A stretch of DNA of 64,000 nucleotides, from positions 42,285-106,284 of the IMG/VR virus record IMGVR_UViG_3300020473_000023; one strand, given 5' to 3'. This stretch comes from a virus. Positions 1 to 8,083 of this stretch are shown in pieces (position 1 is the stretch's first letter; each line of letters opens with the position of its first letter). The notes beneath the pieces are model-generated. The model saw only the letters and a list, made by a program, of their open reading frames with translations, was not told the DNA's origin and searched no databases. Both the position numbers and the translations under genes were made by a program.

Positions 1-80
1 ATTTGCTCGACAATTTGAACCGGTGCTATTTTTTGGCTTTTGTTAATTAAGAGATATAAAATTTGACCAACATCATACAC
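1..80 (-). CDS. Hypothetical phage protein, N-terminus only (runs off left edge)
   Basis: The reading frame starts at a GTG (78-80) and stays open to the edge of the window, giving 26 residues that begin MYDVGQILYLLINKSQ. A GGAG ribosome binding site lies 7 bases upstream of the GTG, which supports this start. It follows the terminator at 128-156, so it begins a separate transcription unit or is reached by read-through. The product is too short to assign. The start resembles small phage proteins beginning with a hydrophobic beta strand, but no function can be given. Confidence 0.6.
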   Translation of the reverse strand, partial: MYDVGQILYLLINKSQKIAPVQIVEQ

Positions 81-127
81 TTGAATTCTCCGACTAGAAA
101 AGATACACTACAGAACAGAAAAAGTAT

Positions 128-156
128 AAAAAAATAGGAGACCTTTCGGCCTCCTA
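128..156 (-). terminator. Rho-independent terminator for the leftward operon
   Basis: On the minus strand a 9-bp stem (one G-U pair) closed by a GAAA tetraloop (135-156) is followed directly by a run of seven T (128-134). It sits 23 bases after the stop codon of the gene at 180-377, where leftward transcription would end. Stem, stable GNRA loop and U tract are all present, so this is a strong call. Confidence 0.9.
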
Positions 157-179
157 GTTTTAAACTATAGAAAAATAAA

Positions 180-377
180 TCACCGCTTTAAGCTATTGAG
201 ATATTCTTCTATATCACCCGTAAGGACAAGAAAGGTCTCCTTCCCGCCGGATTGTTTTGTATATGGTGATAAGTTAAGTCTCATTAACTCATCTCTTAGG
301 CGATGCTCTTCTCTGTATCCGCCATATGTGGTATAAATCTGTACTAACCGCTCAATAACGGAAGGATGTAGCTGCAT
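180..377 (-). CDS. Small hypothetical protein (65 aa)
   Basis: A short charged protein with no recognised motif. It begins MQLHPSVIERLVQIY and has a predicted helix-rich N-terminal half with many Arg and Glu residues. The ATG is preceded by CAGGAG at 5 bases, a good ribosome binding site. It is the last gene before the terminator at 128-156 and lies 12 bases after the stop of the acidic gene upstream, so it belongs to the same operon. Function unknown. Confidence 0.65.
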   Translation of the reverse strand: MQLHPSVIERLVQIYTTYGGYREEHRLRDELMRLNLSPYTKQSGGKETFLVLTGDIEEYLNSLKR

Positions 378-389
378 TATTTCTCCTGG

Positions 390-998
390 CTATTTAAACC
401 CGATTCCAAGTCCCGCAACAGCAACCTGTCCAGGCTTGCTGTGTTGAGGCTTATTATCACCGTACATCCAGTTTCTTGTAGTGTATAGGCCGCCGTCACC
501 CATTTCTTCAACTATGCTACCAATCTCTTTTCTAATGGCATCTCTAAGTTGATTTTCTTCCTGCAACCTCTTGCTTGACAAGTTGTTTCGCTTAGCTCGC
601 TCTTTCTTCATTCTAGAAATCTCTCTTCGAAGCATAGACTCATTAATCTCAACCATCTCTTCCATCGGGCCGCCAAGCTCTTCATCGGTGATGGCGTCAT
701 AGTCCTGCTCCTCAACTGGGGCGAGCGAATCGAGGGCTTCCGCGTCTTCATCACTCATCGTCATCTCATCACCGCCTCCTGGAGGATCATCAAGTTCTCC
801 CATGGCGAATGGGTTGTTATCTTCATCGCCGCCCTCTGGAGGCTCGTCAAGCTCATTCAGGTCTCCTGAATACCAATCAACTCCCTCATCATGGCCCTCA
901 TCATGTCGGCTTTGATTTCCTGACTCATTTAGTGATCTTCTGTCTGAAGAAGTAGAAATTCCAGCAAGCTTTGCTAGTCTATTGGCATTGAAACGCAT
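390..998 (-). CDS. Acidic protein with amphipathic tag helices, probable virion-associated
   Basis: The first half is a low-complexity acidic stretch rich in Asp, Glu, Gly and Pro. The second half is a basic helical region with two copies of the tag-like helix seen in other proteins of this window (INESMLRREISRMKKE and LRDAIRKEIGSIVEEM), followed by a Trp-containing glycine-rich tail (RNWMYGDNKPQ). The combination of acidic disordered part, tag helices and a basic aromatic tail also occurs in the 600-aa product at 50077-51879, which suggests a related role. The start has TAGGAG upstream. No enzyme motif is visible. A role in the head or prohead is inferred from the tag only. Confidence 0.6.
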   Translation of the reverse strand: MRFNANRLAKLAGISTSSDRRSLNESGNQSRHDEGHDEGVDWYSGDLNELDEPPEGGDEDNNPFAMGELDDPPGGGDEMTMSDEDAEALDSLAPVEEQDYDAITDEELGGPMEEMVEINESMLRREISRMKKERAKRNNLSSKRLQEENQLRDAIRKEIGSIVEEMGDGGLYTTRNWMYGDNKPQHSKPGQVAVAGLGIGFK

Positions 999-1046
999 GA
1001 TAAATCTCCTATACGCTGAATTAAATATTTCACAACTTTAGAAAAT

Positions 1047-1433
1047 TCAATCAACTTTTATATGTTCTTGCTCTGTAGTTTCAGCTTCTAGGTTATTTCT
1101 AACCCTCCCGGTTATTGCAGAACCCTTTGCGGCAGCAACTCCAAGCGGCTCTAATCCCAGAGCGCCTCTAACAATATCGTAAATTGAAGGAGAAAGCTTA
1201 TCTTTAAGAACAGCCATGTCTGCGTATTGGTGAAGATCCCACTCATATACGGGAACCTCTTCGCCCTCCAGCCCCGGTTCGTAATTTCCACTAGCACGAC
1301 TTTCAAATATAAATAGCATTCTGGGCATATCTTCACCCAGTGGAACCATTATAAAGGGTATCTGGGAAGATACACCCTCCTGAGACTCTTCATACATGAT
1401 CTCAGGAAACCAATTAGAAACTTTTTCTGTCAT
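1047..1433 (-). CDS. Hypothetical phage protein (128 aa)
   Basis: A mixed alpha/beta protein without recognised motifs. The first ~65 residues look like beta strands (IPFIMVPLG, RMLFIFESR), followed by an acidic loop and a helix, then an alanine/glycine-rich C-terminus. The ATG has GGAGG 6 bases upstream. It sits in the leftward operon between two acidic tag-carrying proteins, so it may be a virion component, but the sequence does not show this. Function unknown. Confidence 0.6.
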   Translation of the reverse strand: MTEKVSNWFPEIMYEESQEGVSSQIPFIMVPLGEDMPRMLFIFESRASGNYEPGLEGEEVPVYEWDLHQYADMAVLKDKLSPSIYDIVRGALGLEPLGVAAAKGSAITGRVRNNLEAETTEQEHIKVD

Positions 1434-1497
1434 AGCAAACCTCCGCTAATATGTGTATTATGCCACAATTAAATCCAAAAGTTTATATTATATTTCT

Positions 1498-2667
1498 CTA
1501 TAAAGCCGGCTCTGCTTCAAGGGGTCGAATTTGCTGCAGTGTTTCTTCATAGATTGGCTTTATTGCTACTAGGATTGCCTCTTGGACTTCGGGTGAATCA
1601 GAGGAAGTCTCGCTTACAATTCTATCAAGAGACCCCCCGATAACACCAGAAAAAATATCTGGAATTAAAACCCTTATTTGAGAAAATAAATCCTCAGACC
1701 CTGCCTGAATATCTTCGACAGTAACGTTTTCTCCAGTAATCTTTTTCACTCTTTGAGCAAGGACTTGCGGGGTAAAAGACCCTGATTCTCCGGGTTTTCC
1801 CATAAGAGAAGAAAGGCTTATAGCAAGTGAATTTAAATCTTGAGAAGACATGGCATCACGATACATTACCAATAGATTGTCCATGTCTAATCTGGCAGAA
1901 TTTGACAATTCAGAAACTACTTCTGGAACCTGTGACACATCAATCTGTGGCAGCACTTCTTGAGCTGGGTCAGGAAGTTCACCCAATCCATCATCAGGCT
2001 CTTGAAGGTCATCAATCTCTGGATCAACCTCAACGACTTCAGGATCTATTTGACTCTGATCAATGGGCTCTAGATCGACAAGAGGCTCATCTTCTAAGGG
2101 TGTAGCCAAGATAGTTTCTTGTGCCTCTTCCTCTTCCTCTGCAGCCGCCTCAATCGCATCGTCAACTATTTTATCTGCCTCTGCCTCTTCTCCAGCCCTA
2201 GCCTCATCTGCCTCTAATAAAAAATCAAGCGACATATTTTCAAGACTGAACGTATCAAGTGAATAGTGAATGCTTTCTGTTGCAAGGCCAGTTGTCTGAA
2301 GAATTCCTGGACGCTGCTGCGTACGCCCGAGAAAACCTCGTGCCTTTCTAAGTGTTGTAGCTTGATTGGTCACGATGCTTTCATAATCCGGAGTCCCACC
2401 CCCAAGAAGTCCCTTCATCCCTTCAGCACCTATCTTAAATACTGATTCAGCTCCCTTGTAGGCAGCAACACCAGCGTAAGCAAGAGATGAGACAACACCT
2501 ATGGCATGCCCTATTATCTTCTTAACAGAACCTATCCACCCAATAACGTCAGGCATAGTACCCACACCGACAGACTGACCGGCACGTCGGACGTCTCCTC
2601 GATCTTTTCGTTCAGCAATTAAAGACTCTCTAATAAACTGACGGATTAATTTTTCATTTGAGCTCAC
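1498..2667 (-). CDS. Tag-carrying protein with hydrophobic segment and acidic linker, probable virion protein
   Basis: I choose the GTG at 2667 rather than the ATG at 2691 because AAGGGAG lies 7 bases before the GTG. This removes an 8-residue extension and leaves a 14-base overlap with the upstream gene. From this start the protein opens with the recurring tag helix (EKLIRQFIRESLIAE), ending in the LxAE-type sequence that T4-like prohead proteases cut after. Next comes a Gly/Ala-rich hydrophobic region (about residues 40-90) that could enter a membrane, then an acidic Asp/Glu/Pro linker, then a helical C-terminal domain. No enzyme motif seen. The layout (tag, hydrophobic segment, linker, domain) would suit a protein packed with DNA and delivered at infection, which is inference. 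Confidence 0.6.
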   Translation of the reverse strand: MSSNEKLIRQFIRESLIAERKDRGDVRRAGQSVGVGTMPDVIGWIGSVKKIIGHAIGVVSSLAYAGVAAYKGAESVFKIGAEGMKGLLGGGTPDYESIVTNQATTLRKARGFLGRTQQRPGILQTTGLATESIHYSLDTFSLENMSLDFLLEADEARAGEEAEADKIVDDAIEAAAEEEEEAQETILATPLEDEPLVDLEPIDQSQIDPEVVEVDPEIDDLQEPDDGLGELPDPAQEVLPQIDVSQVPEVVSELSNSARLDMDNLLVMYRDAMSSQDLNSLAISLSSLMGKPGESGSFTPQVLAQRVKKITGENVTVEDIQAGSEDLFSQIRVLIPDIFSGVIGGSLDRIVSETSSDSPEVQEAILVAIKPIYEETLQQIRPLEAEPAL

Positions 2668-2923
2668 CAAACAACTCCCTTCTCTCAGCAAGTGTTCTTA
2701 GGACAAGCCTAACACCTGTTAGATCATGATAATAATTAATCAGCTCCTGCTCAAAATTATTAAGCCACTGCTCCTTTGTCTTAGGGTCTCTGGTGGAAAA
2801 ATTCTTTCTAAGCCCTGAGGGTATTCCAAGCATGATCTGCTTCTTAATCATAACCCAGTCATCCATGTCGCCCGCGTAAGATGACACAAATTCAACTTGC
2901 TCCCTGATCCTGTCAGGAATCAT
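2654..2923 (-). CDS. Small hypothetical protein (89 aa)
   Basis: A compact, charged, mostly helical protein (MIPDRIREQVEFVSSYAG...). Its start overlaps the stop of the 491-aa gene by 4 bases in an ATGA arrangement, and its end overlaps the next gene by 14 bases, so the three are translationally coupled. No motif recognised. Coupling to two tag-carrying proteins suggests a shared complex or a chaperone-like partner, but this is only context. Confidence 0.6.
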   Translation of the reverse strand: MIPDRIREQVEFVSSYAGDMDDWVMIKKQIMLGIPSGLRKNFSTRDPKTKEQWLNNFEQELINYYHDLTGVRLVLRTLAERRELFGELK

Positions 2924-4395
2924 CTATTCATTCCCAGCAAGAGCATCTCTCTGACGAACTCTCTTAGGAGCGATTCCCGAATCTTATCATACATGACAAA
3001 TCCACTTTCTTGCCCTTGGGGCGACATCTGAACATCTCCAATTGTAATATCTTCCTTGTTAACAGCCCTAGCTGGATCAAGCATAACAGCAGCTTTTGCC
3101 CTATCTGCTATCACGATTTGAAATCTAAGGCCCATTATCGGCTTGACGGGAGATGATTCCGAGTCTCCAGCGGGAGGTGAAAGATATTTCTTAGGCCTTC
3201 CTGCAGAACCGGTTATAATTACTGTAGGTTTCTCATTTGGAGAGAGGTCATCAATAGAAGAGTAGACAGATCCAGGTATAGTGAGTGTTTTTGTGGATGG
3301 GTCCCATTCTCCTACGGGCTCATCGGCGTAATAGTCTCCTTTAAGGACAAGGTCTGCTCTATTTTCTCCAGACCCAAAGACAGCATGCTCCATAAACTCA
3401 GGACCCAAATACTCATCTGGAACTGTAAAGTTGGTTCTAATCTGTTGACCATCCTTTTCAACAACCATCTTAGAGCCCGCTTGATTTGGACCTGCTCCAA
3501 CTATCTTTGCTATTCCCCCACCGTCAACCTCGACTCCAGAACCTTCCAGGGCCTGAAGGAGCGGGCTTAGCAGGGGAAAGGACATGTCCGCAGAGAGCCA
3601 GTGACCAGCATTTATCATTTTCATGCTGACACCTATCTCACTCTCACCTCCGTTGTACACAATGTCGACATCACTCTTTGAGGTAACTCCGCCCTTCTTT
3701 TCTGTTCCGGCAGCCTTGGCGCTAATAACTCCCTTAAGTGACGTATTATTCTTGCCTTTCCGATCCAGAAAGACAACAGTTAAAGGATAATCTCGACCGA
3801 GATCCGACTCATACGGGGGAAGCCCTTGCACAGCAAGATTTATGTCATCAGTGACTCTTTCTTCGCTTATAATCCCTAGAGACTTCGAGCCTCCTGCCCC
3901 TTGGACCTTAAATGCAAGTTTTTGATGAGGTGTAATGTCATCTTTCCCTGTCTTTGTAAACTGGCCAAGAGATTTAACAAACTCAATTGGACCAAGGCCC
4001 TGTGGGCCTTGCATGACCTGAACTTTTATTCCTTGATTTTTCACCATTTTCTGGAGAGCCTGAGCCCCTGACTCTCTCTGCTCCTGGTCTTTTCCAGAAA
4101 TTAGTGAGAGGTTCTCAAGAAATGTAATTATCTCTCGATTGTGTGGATCATCTTTGAGAATTATACCTTGAATAAATTCTTCTGGATAAAGATCTCCGTC
4201 AATGGAAGCTTCTTTGCGAACGCTAATTGTAAAGTAGTCGCCTGTTCGGATCTTCTCCAGCATTATTAAAAATCTATCAGGCCTACCGGCACTGCTCTTT
4301 GGCTTTGATAGCTCTCCAGCAGTCAGCCCGACCCGATTGGCTTCTAGAAAAAGCTCTCTTATGTACTGTCTAAGAAGTGACTCAGAAATCATCAT
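2920..4395 (-). CDS. Tag-carrying protein with possible PD-(D/E)XK nuclease-like core
   Basis: This 491-aa protein carries the recurring amphipathic tag at both ends: SESLLRQYIRELFLEAN at the N-terminus and IRESLLREFVREMLLLG at the C-terminus. In the middle, D242-V-D244 is followed after 12 residues by S257-M-K259 on what would be the next strand (EIGVSMKM), a pattern like the D...(D/E/S)-x-K catalytic core of restriction-type nucleases. The residues before it (KKGGVTSKSDV) also fit that fold. The nuclease reading is tentative because I cannot run a profile search. If right, it would be a nuclease made with prohead-targeting tags. It starts an overlapping cluster of three genes and is preceded by a 36-base spacer with two GTATAC hexamers. 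Confidence 0.5.
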   Translation of the reverse strand: MMISESLLRQYIRELFLEANRVGLTAGELSKPKSSAGRPDRFLIMLEKIRTGDYFTISVRKEASIDGDLYPEEFIQGIILKDDPHNREIITFLENLSLISGKDQEQRESGAQALQKMVKNQGIKVQVMQGPQGLGPIEFVKSLGQFTKTGKDDITPHQKLAFKVQGAGGSKSLGIISEERVTDDINLAVQGLPPYESDLGRDYPLTVVFLDRKGKNNTSLKGVISAKAAGTEKKGGVTSKSDVDIVYNGGESEIGVSMKMINAGHWLSADMSFPLLSPLLQALEGSGVEVDGGGIAKIVGAGPNQAGSKMVVEKDGQQIRTNFTVPDEYLGPEFMEHAVFGSGENRADLVLKGDYYADEPVGEWDPSTKTLTIPGSVYSSIDDLSPNEKPTVIITGSAGRPKKYLSPPAGDSESSPVKPIMGLRFQIVIADRAKAAVMLDPARAVNKEDITIGDVQMSPQGQESGFVMYDKIRESLLREFVREMLLLGMNR

Positions 4396-4431
4396 TATTG
4401 TATACCTGATTATCTAGTATACATATTCACT

Positions 4432-5241
4432 CTAAGACGTTCTTAATAGCGACTCATTAATATAGTTAGTCGCCCGTAGAGCCTCTCTGGGCATCTTTGA
4501 CTCATAGTCTGCAATGTAATTCATGCCCGTTGCACCTGTGACTCTGTCGCTGAATTCACGCAAAACAGGCCTAATTCGTGCGTCCTTTACACAGTAGTTA
4601 ACGAGACCCTTAAAGGTTCGGACATCTTCAGGTTGCGCCTTAAGCTTAAGGACCTTCATGATGTGCCGTGGACAGGTGATTCTACGCTCTAGAATCGGAC
4701 CCCTGCCTCGCTTAATCATCATCCCACCTGGATAGGCTATGGTAATCTTAACATCCTCTCCTGAAGATTCAGTAATCTCTCTAGATCGATCCTTAGCAAT
4801 CAGGCTAAGTAGAAGGTTTCTAAAGACACCCTTTACCTGGCCTCCCGACATAAGCCACGCAGTTCCGGAAGGATCTTGGCTTGTCATCACATCTATCTGA
4901 ACATGTTCATTTAATTGGGTGCCTCTAATTGGGTACCTGACTGAGACAATTGATCCAACCTTCTTAACTTGGTCTAGACCGAGAGACTCAGATAGATATT
5001 CAAACACCTCATGCTTAAAGTATTTTGGATCTAGATCTCCGCAGCCTACGACCACATCCATGTCACCCAGAAGCTGTGATGTTGATCTACTGTCTGTGCT
5101 TCCCAGTGGGTGGCACTCAGTTATTCCAAGCTGACTAAGGTAGTCATCCCTAAATGAGCATAGCGTCTCTTCAACGTTCTCTCGCCTAATCATTGTAACA
5201 GTTGGATTTCCAAAAGCGTCCCTAAAAACCTTACCACCCAT
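4432..5241 (-). CDS. DNA polymerase beta-like nucleotidyltransferase superfamily protein
   Basis: The ATG at 5241 is preferred over that at 5292: AGAGGA lies 8 bases before it and the overlap with the upstream gene shrinks to 11 bases. Counted from there (269 aa), G47-S48 followed by D60-M-D62 and a third acidic residue at D117 (HVQIDVM) match the hG(G/S)...DxD...D signature of the pol beta/MNT nucleotidyltransferase superfamily, which moves an NMP to a protein, nucleic acid or small molecule. The catalytic triad looks intact. The C-terminus ends in a short piece of the recurring tag (YINESLLR). It follows a ligase-like gene and an HxGH-type adenylyltransferase-like gene, so three different nucleotidyltransferase folds are encoded in a row. 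Substrate unknown. Confidence 0.65.
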   Translation of the reverse strand: MGGKVFRDAFGNPTVTMIRRENVEETLCSFRDDYLSQLGITECHPLGSTDSRSTSQLLGDMDVVVGCGDLDPKYFKHEVFEYLSESLGLDQVKKVGSIVSVRYPIRGTQLNEHVQIDVMTSQDPSGTAWLMSGGQVKGVFRNLLLSLIAKDRSREITESSGEDVKITIAYPGGMMIKRGRGPILERRITCPRHIMKVLKLKAQPEDVRTFKGLVNYCVKDARIRPVLREFSDRVTGATGMNYIADYESKMPREALRATNYINESLLRTS

Positions 5242-6466
5242 GCCAGTAATCCTCTTCAAAAAATGTCTTTGTCCAGTAGGTCTTCTTGGCAAAAGTTATG
5301 GGATCTTTGCCATAGGAAAATAGGGCATTCAATCTATTGACCGGTGTGAACATGCCTACAAGTTTGGTCTCCCTTCCCTTCCACTCAAATACAAAACCCT
5401 CTGTGGATTTTTCAATTAAATCCTCATTGGTCTCAATGCACTTAAGAAGAATTCTAACCTCATCTATCTGATCAACTGTTCCTATCAGGCGACTATTAAC
5501 GAATGCCTCTCTGATAATTGTCATCCCTTTCTTAATCTGATCTGGGGGGTATGCTTCCAGCTTAAAGTCAATGGGTCTAAGAGTGATAGCGCCTATCTTC
5601 TGAATGGCATTATCAAATGGGATTCGGGCCTCTGCGACAATAAGCCTTCCTTTCTTTTGTAATTTTTTAAACTGATCCCAGGAGCCTGGCCTGCCATACT
5701 GCTTAAACTTTCCAGCAATCGGACCCTTGTTAAAGACGAGTCTTTTCGCTGCATCTCTTCTGATCTCAGGTGGAATAAAGGCGTACTTGGAGATGTGGGA
5801 CTCAACTAGAGAAACCACAAGATCTCCAATTGTGTGGTCGTCATTCAAATTATGCTCGACAAGAATCCCGCCGAGTTCGTCACAAATATCTATAATTTCT
5901 TGAAAAGATACGTCGGGCTTTTTAAGATCGACCTTATGTGGATGTCTAATGGGTATTGTTGTAGACGTTCTTGCGGCATCGGAGAGAAGCGCCCTATAGT
6001 TGTCATTGTCAACCTTGGCATCTCTCTCAAGATCCCACCCTTGAATAAAGTAAATTCCCGAGTCCTTATAGGGAATAGTGTTCATATTTTTTGGATCTAT
6101 TAGTGCAGTCTCAACAACAACAGTTCCATCTTTAAAGAATCCAGCGTGCCTCCTTGCAACATCTTTTAGGGAGGAATATGCATTTAGATACGCACGCCTT
6201 ACGCTTTCTTTCTCTTCAATATCGTATTTTTCACAAATCCCGCGCTCATTAAGGCCACCTGACCTGATCGAGGAGAGAGTCACGCCCTTGAAGAAAAACC
6301 TGAGTTCACCGTTTATGACGGTGAATGTAAGGTTTTGTCCATCCATTTTTTCAACTGGATTCTTAATCAACCGGGTGTCTGCAGTAAAAAATGCATCAAT
6401 CATTTCAAACAAATCACCAATTGGAAGATCTGTAAGCTCATAAATATTTTTAATATGTCCTCTCAT
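5231..6466 (-). CDS. Covalent nucleotidyltransferase (DNA/RNA ligase-like)
   Basis: Motif I of the ligase/capping-enzyme superfamily is visible as E39-K40-M-D42-G43, where the Lys would carry the AMP or GMP adduct. Other matches are a motif III-like strand (VVVETALID), motif IV at about residue 356 (EGFVFEW) and motif V with K368 (ETKLVGMF). At 411 aa it is longer than a minimal ligase, with a ~180-residue section between motifs III and IV rich in charged residues. No OB-fold or zinc motif is obvious at the C-terminus. It abuts the adenylyltransferase-like gene upstream and overlaps the pol beta-like nucleotidyltransferase downstream. RNA repair, DNA sealing or protein/cofactor modification are all possible; an RNA ligase is my first guess. 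Confidence 0.7.
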   Translation of the reverse strand: MRGHIKNIYELTDLPIGDLFEMIDAFFTADTRLIKNPVEKMDGQNLTFTVINGELRFFFKGVTLSSIRSGGLNERGICEKYDIEEKESVRRAYLNAYSSLKDVARRHAGFFKDGTVVVETALIDPKNMNTIPYKDSGIYFIQGWDLERDAKVDNDNYRALLSDAARTSTTIPIRHPHKVDLKKPDVSFQEIIDICDELGGILVEHNLNDDHTIGDLVVSLVESHISKYAFIPPEIRRDAAKRLVFNKGPIAGKFKQYGRPGSWDQFKKLQKKGRLIVAEARIPFDNAIQKIGAITLRPIDFKLEAYPPDQIKKGMTIIREAFVNSRLIGTVDQIDEVRILLKCIETNEDLIEKSTEGFVFEWKGRETKLVGMFTPVNRLNALFSYGKDPITFAKKTYWTKTFFEEDYWHGW

Positions 6467-7117
6467 CTAACCTCCGCAAAGCACTTTTAAAAATTCATCA
6501 GAAGACCTAATTCCATTATAATTAGTTTCAAACAGGAATGAAGGTACATAGTTTTTAACTGATTCTACATCTTTTTTAAGAACAGCCCTTCTTATAGCTG
6601 AGCCCCTGACCTTTACAAGATCTTCTATTTTCTTATTAGACAGAGTAGGGTAAAAATTTTTCATTGACATGGTCAATCTTTCAATATCTCCAGATGTAAA
6701 GAAAAGTCTATTATCCGACACAAGATTTCCAAAATACTTCTCTTCAAGGGGAGTTCCAATATATTTGGTAAACCTATGCTCATCATCCTCACCTGAATAT
6801 ACAGTTAACAGGTCGTTGCTATTTTTATCATTTTTAATTCTTTCAATTAGAAAAAATATCTCAACGAGAGGATTGGGAACACCTTTCTTAACAATGATCC
6901 TGTCTCCAAACATTTCATCTAATGAAGACTTAACAATATTAAAGATTCTCTCAGCCATCTCTTCTGTATAGAGAAAGTCCGAGTTTTTCTTTCTAGGTGA
7001 AACACCATAAAATAAATAAGTTATATCATTGTCATCCAGAGATAAAGATATTTTTGAAAAATGACCCGTTGTGAAAGGCTTGAACCCGCCTCCAAAGACA
7101 CCTATTTTCATTTTCAC
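6467..7117 (-). CDS. HxGH-type nucleotidylyltransferase (NMNAT/cytidylyltransferase-like)
   Basis: The N-terminus GVFGGGFKPFTTGHF matches the phosphate-binding GxFxPxHxGH loop of the nucleotidylyltransferase alpha/beta superfamily (G10-G11-F12-x-P14, T16-T-G18-H19), with Thr in place of the first His as in several members. A second signature near the C-terminus, VRGSAIRRAV, corresponds to the (I/V)SSTxxR-type nucleotide-binding helix. Size (216 aa) suits an NMN adenylyltransferase or a cytidylyltransferase. It is directly followed by the ligase-like gene with no spacer. Assignment to NAD, CDP-sugar or another product cannot be decided from sequence alone. Start could be Met1 or Met3; neither has a strong ribosome binding site. 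Confidence 0.75.
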   Translation of the reverse strand: MKMKIGVFGGGFKPFTTGHFSKISLSLDDNDITYLFYGVSPRKKNSDFLYTEEMAERIFNIVKSSLDEMFGDRIIVKKGVPNPLVEIFFLIERIKNDKNSNDLLTVYSGEDDEHRFTKYIGTPLEEKYFGNLVSDNRLFFTSGDIERLTMSMKNFYPTLSNKKIEDLVKVRGSAIRRAVLKKDVESVKNYVPSFLFETNYNGIRSSDEFLKVLCGG

Positions 7118-7128
7118 ACCAGTATTTA

Positions 7129-7332
7129 TTAATCGTTCTTTTCTTCCAGCTCTCTTTCTGCCTTGTCAATTGCGCCCTTAAAAGAAGAATAGACAAATGA
7201 CCTTAGTTCATCATCTGTTATCTCTCTAAACTCAGAGATCTTCATTGACTTTCTAACAATATTATAAAATTCAGGCGTGCAATCTATCTCAAGATTTCCG
7301 CCATTTCGTAGCTTAATAGTTCTTTTTTCCAT
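7129..7332 (-). CDS. Small conserved-type phage protein (67 aa)
   Basis: I place the start at the ATG at 7332 (MEKRTIKLRNGG) rather than the in-frame TTG at 7347. The N-terminal strand-turn-strand (TIKLRNGGNLEIDC) is followed by a charged helical tail rich in Glu and Lys. There is no clear ribosome binding site, but a perfect TATAAT ends 6 bases before the ATG, so the message may be leaderless. It precedes the adenylyltransferase-like gene by 11 bases. Function unknown. Confidence 0.6.
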   Translation of the reverse strand: MEKRTIKLRNGGNLEIDCTPEFYNIVRKSMKISEFREITDDELRSFVYSSFKGAIDKAERELEEKND

Positions 7333-7338
7333 AAGCTT

Positions 7339-7367
7339 ATTATACAATATACTGTGCTATTTTACAT
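7339..7367 (-). promoter_or_regulatory. Possible sigma70-type promoter giving a near-leaderless transcript
   Basis: A perfect TATAAT (7339-7344) stands 6 bases before the ATG at 7332, with a weak -35 (ATGTAA, 7362-7367) at 17-base spacing. It would separate the nucleotidyltransferase cluster from the acidic-protein genes upstream. The -35 is poor, so confidence is limited. Confidence 0.35.
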
Positions 7368-7384
7368 GAGTACGGCTTATAAAC

Positions 7385-8083
7385 CTAATTTCTCATCAGC
7401 TGCTTCAGCCGAGATCTAACTTCTGAAAGGTCTTGGCCGGCGCCCGCTTTAATTGGTGGAGATGTATCTTCTTCTCCCGGGGCAGGCTCTTCTTCTCTCC
7501 GATCTTCTTCGGGCTCTTCTTCAGATCCATCTGATTCTCCGCTAGATACATCAATAGAGGCTGGGGGTTCGGAGGGATCCTGGGCTTCTGTTCCTGAAAC
7601 TTGACTTCGCATGAGTTGGTCAACTGTAGCTAGATATCCGAGAAGAAGCTCTTTCTCACTATCATCTAGTCGGTCAAGCCACGCTTCCATGTCCTGCTTT
7701 ACTTCCTTTCCTTTGAGAGAGGGTGCAGCTCGAATATCATTAATCTGATCTCTGATCTTGTAATATGTTACGTCTGGAGATGTTTCAATCTGTTCTTCCT
7801 CGTCGCCTGCGGGCTCGGGTTCTCCCCCTTCTTCATCTCCTTCAGGCTCGGAGAGATCTGAGCCTTCTTCGTCAGCGGGAGGGTCTTCCCCTTCATCTTC
7901 TTCACCCGCTTCCTCTTCTTCCTGCTCTGATATCTCTCCGTACTTTCTAAGATCGTCTTGGATTCTTTTTGACATCGCCTCTTGGCGCTGTTTGAGAACA
8001 CCCTCCCTGCCTTCGCTCTCTTCTTGAAGAATTGTTAAGAAACTCTCAAGTTGAGATGCATTCCCTATTCTAAAGATGCTCAC
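7385..8083 (-). CDS. Highly acidic, scaffold-like tag-carrying protein
   Basis: A 232-aa protein dominated by Glu/Asp/Gly/Pro low-complexity stretches flanking a short helical core (about residues 105-155). It opens with a tag-like helix (ASQLESFLTILQEE, ending LQEE) and closes with a basic amphipathic helix (SEVRSRLKQLMRN). Acidic, mostly disordered proteins with such ends resemble phage scaffolding or internal core proteins, but no family is recognised. The start is GTG with GGGAGAAAGAA just upstream, overlapping the previous stop by 4 bases. Confidence 0.6.
   Translation of the reverse strand: MSIFRIGNASQLESFLTILQEESEGREGVLKQRQEAMSKRIQDDLRKYGEISEQEEEEAGEEDEGEDPPADEEGSDLSEPEGDEEGGEPEPAGDEEEQIETSPDVTYYKIRDQINDIRAAPSLKGKEVKQDMEAWLDRLDDSEKELLLGYLATVDQLMRSQVSGTEAQDPSEPPASIDVSSGESDGSEEEPEEDRREEEPAPGEEDTSPPIKAGAGQDLSEVRSRLKQLMRN

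Noticed and set aside
4396-4431. Two GTATAC hexamers 17 bases apart before the 491-aa gene
   Set aside because: Each is a short palindrome likely by chance in AT-rich sequence, and no matching -35/-10 spacing is seen.
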